Assembly: GCA_004195515.1 (NCBI GenBank)
Contig: PSPR01000006.1
Span: 1-33,664 of the forward strand
Reading direction: 5' to 3'
From: Methanobacteriota archaeon
Lineage (GTDB): Archaea; Thermoplasmatota; Poseidoniia; Poseidoniales; Poseidoniaceae
DNA: 33,664 bases
Made by a program: the position numbers and the translations under genes. Shown here in pieces: positions 6,371-14,300 of this stretch. The notes under the pieces were generated by a model, which made no database searches, was not told the origin of the DNA, and saw nothing but the letters and a program-made list of their open reading frames with translations. Each line of letters opens with the position of its first letter. Within the stretch, counting starts at the first letter, position 1.

Positions 6371-9300
6371 ATGCGCAAGGCAATCCCGTTCATATTCGTC
6401 CTGCTGATGCTGATGCAATCCATGCTTATCGTAGTCACACCTGTAAGTGCCGATACCGAAGGACGTGGAGGCAGTTCCGATGATTTTTTCGTTTCAAAAA
6501 TCACAGTTGCGAATGCTAGTGCAGTCAATAATTGGATTCAACCAAGCGGAACAATCTTGCAATATATCGAAGTCGGCGATACAGTCGATATTGAAGTTGA
6601 GGTAAAAAGAGGAGGAGGTGCACTTTCAGGCACCGATGCAACCGTAACAGTAGAGATTGTCCATCCGATTGGCTTCGTGGTCAATTCGACTAGTTGGCCC
6701 ACGGTCTCAATGCTCGGTGGCCAAACTCATACCGATTCATTCTCCTGGACAGCAACTGTCGCTCATTCAATATTGAATATTAGTACCAATGAACTTCAAG
6801 GTGGGTTAATAATCCGAGCAACGGTAACCAACAATCTCGATGACCGAAATGAAAATGATGTTATGGAACAAACTTTGCCGGTTGCTGTTGCTCAAGATGA
6901 GATGGAAGGTGAAGCGGATGGTGTTCCTTCAGTTGGGCAATCACTTATGTTCCCTGGGCGATACCCAGCAAATGGTGGTAGCGCTACCGGTAAAGGTATT
7001 TGGCAATCCGACAATAGTGATGGCGCAAAGGGAACTATTCACATGAAGCACGCAAACGATGGGTCAGATTACCCATCAGGCGCTCATGACCGCTTGATTT
7101 ACGGCCACCGGGGAACCAGTAATTGGCAATGTAACCAAGGAGCATATCTCGATGGTGATCTATCAAATAATGCCTATGGAAGCATGGCGGTATGTAAAAA
7201 CCAATTCGTTTCAGCAGCCTATGTTTCCGCTCAAGTCCATGTTCAAACTTGGGGAATGATGGGTGCAGGAGATTATGTCGCTCTCGAATTTTGGCGAAAT
7301 AATGGCGGTCCTGGAAATGAATTGACCCATAATTTCAGTGAAGATCTGCCTGGAACCAGCTCTGGCCAGTGGAGCAATATTTCTTGGGACCCAACCGAAT
7401 TGCTGGGTGGTCATTCTTATTCGTATGGGATTTTATTCCATTCGGATACCAGCGGTGCAGCTTCTGGCATGCATGTCGATGATTTCGTATTATTTGGTGT
7501 TGAAAAAGTGCCAGAATTCACACTTGATATAGACTGCGACTCACCGGATAGCGGTTATACTACTCCTCCAAATACAGTTCTTCCAATGCATTGTTATATT
7601 ACAAATAATGGCTACCAACCTGCAGCGGTATTGATCCAATCAGATGTTTCAAATCTAACTTGGATGTCTCCCATACCAATGATTAGAATCGATTCTGAAC
7701 ATCCCTCTCAACACGGTACAAGTATCAGTTTACCTCCGATTCCCGGCGGTAATGTTAGCGAGATGTGGATCAATCTATCGGTCCCAGCTGGTGCAGATGT
7801 ACAACAACAGGTTTGGCAGGTTTGGTGGACCGATAACGGTGGGACTGAACTAGGCGAATTGGGTCGAATTAGCTCCGATGTCGCCGTGACTGAACAATTT
7901 GGCGTTTATCTTTCTTCAAGCGCTCCTCTCATTGCCGATTCATTAGGGCCCGGAGAAACCGGTGAAATCCCATTCCGTCTCCAAAACTCCGGTAACAAAG
8001 AAGCAGGATTTACAATAACATCTAATTTCCCACTAGATGATGGTTGGACAGCCTTCGTTACCGATTTGAATAGTTCTATAGTTCAAATGCCTCTTCCTTT
8101 GGGTAAGGGCGAGCAAATCGACCTCTTTCTCAATGTAACAGCGCCCTCGAATTCCGCTCCAGGTGAAGTTCCATTTACACTTCGAGCGGTTTGCCCAACC
8201 TGCGGCCAATCCTTATTCGGCACCGATGTAATCTCCAAGAAAATCGAAGTTCCTACCTTGATCAATCTCGGGATGATTGCAGAATCATACGATTTAATAG
8301 GCTCGGCAAATGGACAAAACATAGTCGTTTATGTCGATCTATTCAACTTGGGCAATGCTGATGAGACTTATACCTTGGAAAGGGTTGAATCGAATTGGAA
8401 TTTACTTTCCTATCTTTCTTCGGATGAAACAACAGTTCTCGATGCGTGGGATGGAGAAACCTCGATTGCACTAAATTTGCCAATGCCGATTGGATTAGAA
8501 CCCGGTTTGTACACCGTTACCATCAAGGCTACTAGTGTAAGTGATCCGAGTGTAACCGAGCAGATTACAATCAATGTAGAGATAACCGATACCGCTGCGG
8601 TAGCCGTATCAGATGAGGTCGCCGACCAATCATTCATTCCAGGTGACCCATCTCAATCCATGAGATTTGAAGTTACCAATGCCGGAAACCAACCAGATAA
8701 ATTTAAAATGAGTTTAGACCCACCTGAAGGCATGAATGCTCATTTCGAGCAAATTCTCGATAATCAAACCCCTATGCTTGAACCGGGTGCTTCCTATAAC
8801 GTCACGGTCACATTTGATTTTGATGATGACATCGATGGTCAATTGATACTCAAAGTAATTGCAACAAGCGTAAATGAGCCAGATGTTTCATCGTTTGGCA
8901 AATGTACATATTTCGTAGGCTCTCAAAATTGGATTCGAATCATCGCTGATGAAACCACGGTTATCACCGAGCCGGGCGAATATGTTGTGGTAGTTAAAAT
9001 CAGGAACCAATATACCGACAGTCAAGGAGTTTCGATGTCGTTGGATCAACAAGGCTCTAACCGCTGGTATAGTGCTTCGATCGATACTTCAGATAGAGAT
9101 TTTACATTAGCGCTTGAACAAACTCGTGACGTGACAATCCGATTCGAGGTTACAGAATCTAGTTTGATGAATTTGGAAGAGGACTTCATTGATACCCATG
9201 TTCGGATTTGGGCGATCTCAAATACAGTCGAAGATGCAGCATCATTAGACCTCCAAGTAACCTTGACCAAGATGAAATCATCAGATCAAATTAACGATGC

Positions 9301-9658
9301 TGCCGATGGACAATCCTTCGATTGGATCGGCATCGCAACTTGGATTGTAGGTAGCAGCCTAATCATTGCGTTGGTAGCTGTTTTGATCGGTGTACTCAAC
9401 GGTGGCGAAGAAGAAGAAGAAGAACAGGATTGGGCCGAGGAGGGTTATGAAGACAATATTTCTGCAACATATGGCAATGTGGCAGCGGCCCCAACCATCG
9501 AACCGCCCAAGGAAATTCCAGTATTAGCTCCACCAACGCCAGTTCCGGAACCGGTGGCTCAAACTGGCCCAGCAATTCCTGCCGGCGGCCTACCTGAAGG
9601 CTGGACTACGGACCAATGGCAGCATTATGGTCAGCAATGGCTTGACAGTCAGAACTGA
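6371..9658 (+). CDS. Exported, membrane-anchored multi-domain beta-sandwich protein
   Basis: This 1095-residue protein has a signal peptide (1 to about 27), a region of about 185-375 that resembles a jelly-roll lectin/MAM-like domain (aromatic and Gly-rich, with paired Cys), and several CARDB/NEW3-like Ig-type repeats with the recurrent pattern G-N-x-(P/A/D)-(D/E)-x-(F/Y)-x-(L/I/M). A membrane helix at about 986-1009 is followed by a poly-Glu stretch, a Pro-rich linker and a C-terminal tail (GLPEGWTTDQWQHYG). The tail looks like a short amphipathic W-x-x-x-x-W motif. The topology is a large extracellular part with a small cytoplasmic tail. A surface structural, adhesion or binding role is inferred; no catalytic motif was seen. 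Confidence 0.85.
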   Translation: MRKAIPFIFVLLMLMQSMLIVVTPVSADTEGRGGSSDDFFVSKITVANASAVNNWIQPSGTILQYIEVGDTVDIEVEVKRGGGALSGTDATVTVEIVHPIGFVVNSTSWPTVSMLGGQTHTDSFSWTATVAHSILNISTNELQGGLIIRATVTNNLDDRNENDVMEQTLPVAVAQDEMEGEADGVPSVGQSLMFPGRYPANGGSATGKGIWQSDNSDGAKGTIHMKHANDGSDYPSGAHDRLIYGHRGTSNWQCNQGAYLDGDLSNNAYGSMAVCKNQFVSAAYVSAQVHVQTWGMMGAGDYVALEFWRNNGGPGNELTHNFSEDLPGTSSGQWSNISWDPTELLGGHSYSYGILFHSDTSGAASGMHVDDFVLFGVEKVPEFTLDIDCDSPDSGYTTPPNTVLPMHCYITNNGYQPAAVLIQSDVSNLTWMSPIPMIRIDSEHPSQHGTSISLPPIPGGNVSEMWINLSVPAGADVQQQVWQVWWTDNGGTELGELGRISSDVAVTEQFGVYLSSSAPLIADSLGPGETGEIPFRLQNSGNKEAGFTITSNFPLDDGWTAFVTDLNSSIVQMPLPLGKGEQIDLFLNVTAPSNSAPGEVPFTLRAVCPTCGQSLFGTDVISKKIEVPTLINLGMIAESYDLIGSANGQNIVVYVDLFNLGNADETYTLERVESNWNLLSYLSSDETTVLDAWDGETSIALNLPMPIGLEPGLYTVTIKATSVSDPSVTEQITINVEITDTAAVAVSDEVADQSFIPGDPSQSMRFEVTNAGNQPDKFKMSLDPPEGMNAHFEQILDNQTPMLEPGASYNVTVTFDFDDDIDGQLILKVIATSVNEPDVSSFGKCTYFVGSQNWIRIIADETTVITEPGEYVVVVKIRNQYTDSQGVSMSLDQQGSNRWYSASIDTSDRDFTLALEQTRDVTIRFEVTESSLMNLEEDFIDTHVRIWAISNTVEDAASLDLQVTLTKMKSSDQINDAADGQSFDWIGIATWIVGSSLIIALVAVLIGVLNGGEEEEEEQDWAEEGYEDNISATYGNVAAAPTIEPPKEIPVLAPPTPVPEPVAQTGPAIPAGGLPEGWTTDQWQHYGQQWLDSQN

Positions 9659-9685
9659 ATGCTCTCGACGATGGGTTGAAATCCA

Positions 9686-9699
9686 TGCGCTCGTGCGCA
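9686..9699 (+). promoter_or_regulatory. GC-rich hairpin in the thermosome 5' region
   Basis: TGCGC-TCGT-GCGCA is a perfect 5-bp stem just before the ribosome binding site AGGAG (9708-9712). No convincing TATA box was found between 9659 and 9720, so the thermosome promoter may lie inside the end of the preceding gene. Confidence 0.3.
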
Positions 9700-9720
9700 A
9701 GGATTGTAGGAGTTATCAAC

Positions 9721-11343
9721 ATGTACGGAAATGGGCAAGCACCAATCTTCATCCTCAAAGAAGGAACTCAACGCACACGTGGCCGTAGTGCTCAATCCAA
9801 TAATATCGCAGCTGCAAAAGCCGTCTCCGATGCAGTACGCAGTACTCTTGGTCCAAAGGGCATGGATAAAATGCTTGTAGATAGCATGGGCGATGTGGTC
9901 ATTACCAATGATGGTGCAACAATTCTCAAAGAGATGGATATAGACCATCCAGCGGCAAAAATGATCATTGAGGTTGCAAAAACTCAAGAACAGCATTGTT
10001 ACGATGGAACGACCACAGCTGTTGTTTTAGCAGGCGAATTACTGAAGCGATCGGAGGATTTAATCGAACAAAATGTTCATCCAACGGTTATTTGTGAAGG
10101 ATTCAGATTAGCTGCTGAAAAGGCAATTGATTGCTTGGAATTACATGGAATCGCAATCGATGGCGATGATGCGGTATTGATGGAGATTGCAAAAACCTCC
10201 CTAACTGGCAAATCCGCCGGCGCGGTCAAATCTTTCTTAGCAGATATTTCCGTACGTGCTGTAAAGTGTGTGGGCCATGAAGAAGATGGTGAGAGAATGG
10301 TTGATTTATCCGATATTAAGATCGAGAAACGTCAAGGCGGTTCGATTAAAGATTCAACCCTTATCGATGGATTAGTCCTAGATAAGCAGAGGGTTCACTC
10401 GGGCATGCCTCGCTCGATTAACGATACAAAAATTGCACTAATCAATAGTGCGATCGAGGTCAAGAAGACCGAAGTTGATGCAAAAATCCAGATCACCGAC
10501 CCAACCATGCTTGCAGCTTTCCTCGAGGAGGAAGAAGGCTACATCAAGTCCCTGGTTAGCAAAATTGAAGCGAGCGGTGCAAATGTCGTCATTTGCCAAA
10601 AGGGTATAGATGACCTCGCTCAACATTACATGTCTAAGGCCGGAATTTTTGCTATCCGTAGAGCAAAGAAATCCGATATGGAAGCGCTCTCAAAGGCGAC
10701 CAGCGGTCGGATTGTCACAAATATCGACGACCTTAGCCCAGCCGACCTTGGTCTAGCGGCGAAGATCGAAGAGCGCAAAATCGGCGAATCGGATATGACT
10801 TTCATCACCGGTTGCCCAGAAGCAAAAGCGGTATCTGTCCTTCTTCGTGGCGGAACCGAACATGTGGTCGACGAGATCCGGCGTGCTTTCGATGATGCGG
10901 TCGGTGTTGTTTCTGTAGCATGGGAAGATCGTGCTGTTTTGACCGGTGGCGGTAGTGTTTTGGCAGCGATTTCAAGAGATCTCCGAGCCTATGCCGAATC
11001 GATTGGCGGCCGTGAACAAATGGCAATCGAAGCCTTTGCAACCGCATTGGAAATCGTTCCAAGAACCCTTGCAGAAAATGCAGGTTTAGATCCGGTAACA
11101 ACTATTATTCAACTTAGAAAAGCTCATGCAGATGGACAAAAGCACGCCGGAATCAATGTTGACGAAGGCGGAGTAAAAGACATGCTCGAAGCAAATGTTT
11201 TGGAGCCAAAGCGAGTGGTCAACCAAGCGATTCAATCCGCAACAGAGACTGCGATTATGATTCTAAGAATCGATGACGTAATCTCTTCCAAAGGTGGGGC
11301 TGGCGGCGATATGATGGCTGGTATGGACGACTTCCAAATGTGA
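9721..11343 (+). CDS. ths: Thermosome subunit (group II chaperonin)
   Basis: A 540-residue group II chaperonin subunit of normal length. It forms a double-ring ATP-driven folding chamber in the cytoplasm. Visible signatures are [13 protein letters not shown] (42-54), [15 protein letters not shown] (59-73), the nucleotide-binding [14 protein letters not shown] from Asp95, and a Gly/Met-rich C-terminus. Position 94, normally Gly of the GDGTT motif, is Tyr here, while catalytic Asp95 and the Thr residues are kept. The ATG at 9721 is chosen because it directly precedes the conserved N-terminus ([14 protein letters not shown]) and has AGGAG 9 nt upstream; an in-frame start at 9676 would add 15 unconserved residues. 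The genes downstream on the same strand begin 117 nt later. Confidence 0.97.
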   Translation: MYGNGQAPIFILKEGTQRTRGRSAQSNNIAAAKAVSDAVRSTLGPKGMDKMLVDSMGDVVITNDGATILKEMDIDHPAAKMIIEVAKTQEQHCYDGTTTAVVLAGELLKRSEDLIEQNVHPTVICEGFRLAAEKAIDCLELHGIAIDGDDAVLMEIAKTSLTGKSAGAVKSFLADISVRAVKCVGHEEDGERMVDLSDIKIEKRQGGSIKDSTLIDGLVLDKQRVHSGMPRSINDTKIALINSAIEVKKTEVDAKIQITDPTMLAAFLEEEEGYIKSLVSKIEASGANVVICQKGIDDLAQHYMSKAGIFAIRRAKKSDMEALSKATSGRIVTNIDDLSPADLGLAAKIEERKIGESDMTFITGCPEAKAVSVLLRGGTEHVVDEIRRAFDDAVGVVSVAWEDRAVLTGGGSVLAAISRDLRAYAESIGGREQMAIEAFATALEIVPRTLAENAGLDPVTTIIQLRKAHADGQKHAGINVDEGGVKDMLEANVLEPKRVVNQAIQSATETAIMILRIDDVISSKGGAGGDMMAGMDDFQM

Positions 11344-11375
11344 AGTTTGACCAAAAAATCCAATCACACAAATTT

Positions 11376-11449
11376 CTCCCTAAAGGGAGGCCGGTCGAAA
11401 ACCTTCAAAGACTCCTTACCAGTCGAGTCGATTGCTCAGTGCGAGCAAT
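11376..11449 (+). promoter_or_regulatory. Two-hairpin leader before the ferredoxin-flavodoxin fusion gene
   Basis: CTCCC-TAAA-GGGAG (11376-11389) and ATTGCTC-AGTGC-GAGCAAT (11431-11449) are perfect 5-bp and 7-bp hairpins in the 117-nt gap between the thermosome gene and the fusion gene. The second ends 1 nt before the ribosome binding site GGTGA (11451-11455). This arrangement could control translation or mark an internal promoter leader. The gap is also an in-frame open extension (TTG at 11347), but it shows no conserved protein character. Confidence 0.4.
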
Positions 11450-11460
11450 GGGTGAATCTC

Positions 11461-13422
11461 ATGCCAACCATCACAAAGGTCTGGATTGAAGAGGACTGTA
11501 TAACCTGTGATGCTTGCGAAGATATTTTGCCTGAGGTTTTCAGCATAACTGACGATTCTAGTTTCATCAAAGCAGAGGTTCGCGAGGACGGAAAGTTCGA
11601 CCGTAACACCGGCTTTTCAATGATAAAACCAGAGTTCCGAGCCGAATATTCCGATATTATTGAAGAGGCAGCAGAAGCTTGCCCGGTCGAGATTATCAAA
11701 TTCGAATATGAGGCTGTAGAAGCCGATGGAGCTCCTGCAACACCTGTGGAGGAAATCGTTGAAGCAACTCCAGTTGCAATCGAGACCTCAGCAGATGATG
11801 GGGTCTTGGCAGGGGTTCTAGCAGGTGACCGTTCTTTGGCGGTATTTTTTGGTTCACAGACCGGGAATGCAGCAGGCTTGGCTGAGAAGACCGTAAAGAT
11901 GGCTGCTAACTTCGGTTTGGATGCTAGCGTTATCGATATGGATGGTTATGATCAATCCAGATTATCTTCCCATAAGCGAGTTTTGATAATTACCTCAACT
12001 TGGGGAGAAGGTGAAATGCCGGATAATGCCGAGTCTTTGTGGATTGCTACATGTGCATCTAATCCCAGCCTTTCGGGAATTCATTATTCGATCTGTGCTA
12101 TCGGTGATACCTCATATGATGAATACTGTAAAGCTGGCCACGATTGGGATGGAAAATTTTCGGATCTCGGTGCAACCTGCATTCAAGCAATTCAAGAATG
12201 CGATGTAGATTTCGATGAGCCATGGGCTCAATGGGTTGATCAAGTCCTACCTCGCATCGCTTGCGTCGATGCTGATGGAGTCTTCCAAGAAGAATTGGTC
12301 GAAGCGATGATCGCATATGGCGCTGGCGATGAAGAAGTTCCAGCCGACGATGGTGACTTTAGCCCAGGGCAAATCGAACAGCCGGAGATTTCTTTGACAT
12401 TGAAAATATTCCGATATGACCCGATAAAGGCTCAAAGTGGTTATGATACAGTCGCTTGTGTTCTACCTGGACATGCAACCATTCAAGATGCTTTGATTGC
12501 CATCGCTCGTGAAATCGATGGATCACTTACATTCAACCAAGGCCAAATCGGAGGGCTTAGCCCGCTGACCGGCCTGAAAGCAAATGGGCGAATAGTTAGT
12601 GCTGATACCATGAGACTTTGTGATTTGGTTGCTGCTGATGGCACTTTAACCCTAGAACCACTTCCTGGATACGAGGTTGTTAAAGACCTCATGGTCTCTT
12701 ATGATCGCTACGATACCGACCGTGCAAACTCCAAACCTTGGATGGTTGCTGACCCTCGCCAAGGCGAGCGATTAGCTAGTGGAGCACCTATGGGTGTAAT
12801 GGCCTCGGCAAAAGCGACCGCACTACATGCTATGGCTGATGTTGGCGGATTACAAATGATCAATTCCATGTCTGATACCTACATGGTCGATGATAATTAT
12901 TCTGGCCCAGGGCTGAACCTACAACGCTGGGTTCGCTCCCAAGACCCTCGTAGTGGTAGTGGACACCAAAGATCGATGTTCGACCTCTTGCAAAAGAATG
13001 GCGGAGTTTGGGACGAAGCGGATATCTCTTCGATTTACCGCCATGGAATCGATGGTGCTCAAGCTGCTGATGCTCTTTACGCAGCCCGGGCTCGCCTATT
13101 GGCTGAGTTCAAGTTCACCGGCAAGCCCGGTCGAATGGTCAAAGGATATTCTCGCTCGGTCAAGTTGACTGGAAATGTCAACGAAACCTCACTTTACCGT
13201 TCGGTTCTAGGCCCGCTCGGACTTGGTTCGAATATCATGAACGGAGTTTCACTACGAATGATGCTCGGTTTCACTCGAAACGGTGGACCGATGATGCGTG
13301 GTTTCCAAGGTATGCTTGCACCACCAGCAGGAATTGGCAAAATTCCTGATATGATTAATTTCAAAGTGGATAATCACCACGAAATTGTGGCGATATTCAA
13401 TAAATTGGATAGGAGATTCTGA
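11461..13422 (+). CDS. Ferredoxin-flavodoxin-SdhB/TfrB-like fusion with lost Fe-S ligands
   Basis: A 653-residue fusion. Residues 1-85 are a single-cluster ferredoxin with Cys13, Cys16, Cys19 and Cys74-Pro. Residues 124-270 are a flavodoxin domain of the diflavin-reductase type with the FMN phosphate loop GSQTGNA (131-137) and STWGEGEMPDNA (179-190). Residues 310-417 follow the N-terminal domain of succinate dehydrogenase/fumarate reductase iron-sulfur subunits (LKIFRYDP, DGSLTF, LTLEPLPGYEVVKDLMV). However, the [2Fe-2S] loop that should hold four Cys reads FNQGQIGGLSPLTG. Residues about 465-550 follow the SdhB/HdrC C-terminal domain (YSGPGLNLQRW, GVW, HGID) with all cluster Cys gone. The ATG at 11461 is chosen for its GGTGA site and ferredoxin start. 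An electron-transfer or scaffold role is inferred. Confidence 0.8.
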   Translation: MPTITKVWIEEDCITCDACEDILPEVFSITDDSSFIKAEVREDGKFDRNTGFSMIKPEFRAEYSDIIEEAAEACPVEIIKFEYEAVEADGAPATPVEEIVEATPVAIETSADDGVLAGVLAGDRSLAVFFGSQTGNAAGLAEKTVKMAANFGLDASVIDMDGYDQSRLSSHKRVLIITSTWGEGEMPDNAESLWIATCASNPSLSGIHYSICAIGDTSYDEYCKAGHDWDGKFSDLGATCIQAIQECDVDFDEPWAQWVDQVLPRIACVDADGVFQEELVEAMIAYGAGDEEVPADDGDFSPGQIEQPEISLTLKIFRYDPIKAQSGYDTVACVLPGHATIQDALIAIAREIDGSLTFNQGQIGGLSPLTGLKANGRIVSADTMRLCDLVAADGTLTLEPLPGYEVVKDLMVSYDRYDTDRANSKPWMVADPRQGERLASGAPMGVMASAKATALHAMADVGGLQMINSMSDTYMVDDNYSGPGLNLQRWVRSQDPRSGSGHQRSMFDLLQKNGGVWDEADISSIYRHGIDGAQAADALYAARARLLAEFKFTGKPGRMVKGYSRSVKLTGNVNETSLYRSVLGPLGLGSNIMNGVSLRMMLGFTRNGGPMMRGFQGMLAPPAGIGKIPDMINFKVDNHHEIVAIFNKLDRRF

Positions 13423-13432
13423 GGTCAACATT

Positions 13433-14293
13433 ATGGTAAAATATTCTTATTATCCCGGAAATGTTGCCCGCCAGGCTAGTCAAGAGGTGGAGGATACAAT
13501 TCAACCATTGGCGAAATCTCTCGGTATCGAATTGATCGAAATGATTGGTTATAGTAGCGATGGCGGCGACATTATCAAGCAAGGCAATCCTGAGTTACAA
13601 CTGGCATTGAATGCTCGAAACTTTGCAATCGCTCAAAGGAATGGTCACAATATCATCACTCCTTGTGCTTCGGCCCAAGGAATTATGTTTGAAGCATTGA
13701 CCACCTTACAAAACGACCCGATCGCGTTAGCAAAAACCAATCGTGTCCTCGAGGACACGACCGGAATGACACTTGACCCATCAACTCTTGAAACCAATCA
13801 CCTGCTTCATATTCTAGTCGATGAGATCGGCTTGGATAAGGTCGAGGCCGCGGTTGTAAATCAACTAGATTTGGATATCGCATGCTATTATGGACCTCAT
13901 ATGCAAAGGGAAGGTGCTTGTGGAAATGACGATGTTTGGAATCCGAATTACATGGAGAAATTGATTACTGCTCTGGGTGGTCGTCCTGTGGATTTTCCGA
14001 GTAAAACCATGAGTGTAGGTAACCCCTCACTTCTTACCCTTGGAGAAAGTGTGATGAAAATGACCGCAAAAGTTCTAGCCGACTCCAAGAAGGCTGGTGC
14101 CCAGGTGTTGGTCAGCGCTTGTACCCTTTCACACTACAACTTGGATTCATACCAAGGCAAAGCAGGACGAATCGCAAAACTCGATACTGCATTGCCAGTG
14201 GTCAACCTAACCGAAATCATTGCATTTGCTCTGGGCCATCATATCGATAGATTCGCCCAATTACGTACTCGTGCACTAATCATCGGTTCGTGA
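13433..14293 (+). CDS. HdrB/SdhE-like CCG-domain protein lacking most cluster cysteines
   Basis: A 286-residue protein with the two-domain layout of heterodisulfide reductase subunit B, SdhE and TfrB: YYPG near the start, then LGIELIEMIGY, TPC, and in the second half YYG, ALGGRPVDFPSKT, GNP and SAC. In the family each domain carries Cys, Cys-Cys and Cys-x-x-Cys ligands for a noncubane [4Fe-4S] cluster. Here YYPGC is YYPGN, NCCG is SSDG, CxxC is C78-A-S-A, YYGC is YYGP, CCG is SVG, and CxxC is C230-T-L-S. Only the first Cys of each CxxC remains (Cys78, Cys230). It starts 10 nt after the fusion gene, with GAGGT at 13421-13425, so the two products probably form one complex. Normal heterodisulfide chemistry is unlikely. 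Confidence 0.8.
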   Translation: MVKYSYYPGNVARQASQEVEDTIQPLAKSLGIELIEMIGYSSDGGDIIKQGNPELQLALNARNFAIAQRNGHNIITPCASAQGIMFEALTTLQNDPIALAKTNRVLEDTTGMTLDPSTLETNHLLHILVDEIGLDKVEAAVVNQLDLDIACYYGPHMQREGACGNDDVWNPNYMEKLITALGGRPVDFPSKTMSVGNPSLLTLGESVMKMTAKVLADSKKAGAQVLVSACTLSHYNLDSYQGKAGRIAKLDTALPVVNLTEIIAFALGHHIDRFAQLRTRALIIGS

Positions 14294-14300
14294 AATTAGT

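Noticed and set aside
11347-11460. Longer N-terminus of the ferredoxin fusion from TTG at 11347
   Set aside because: The extra 38 residues resemble no ferredoxin, and the ATG at 11461 has a well-spaced GGTGA site.
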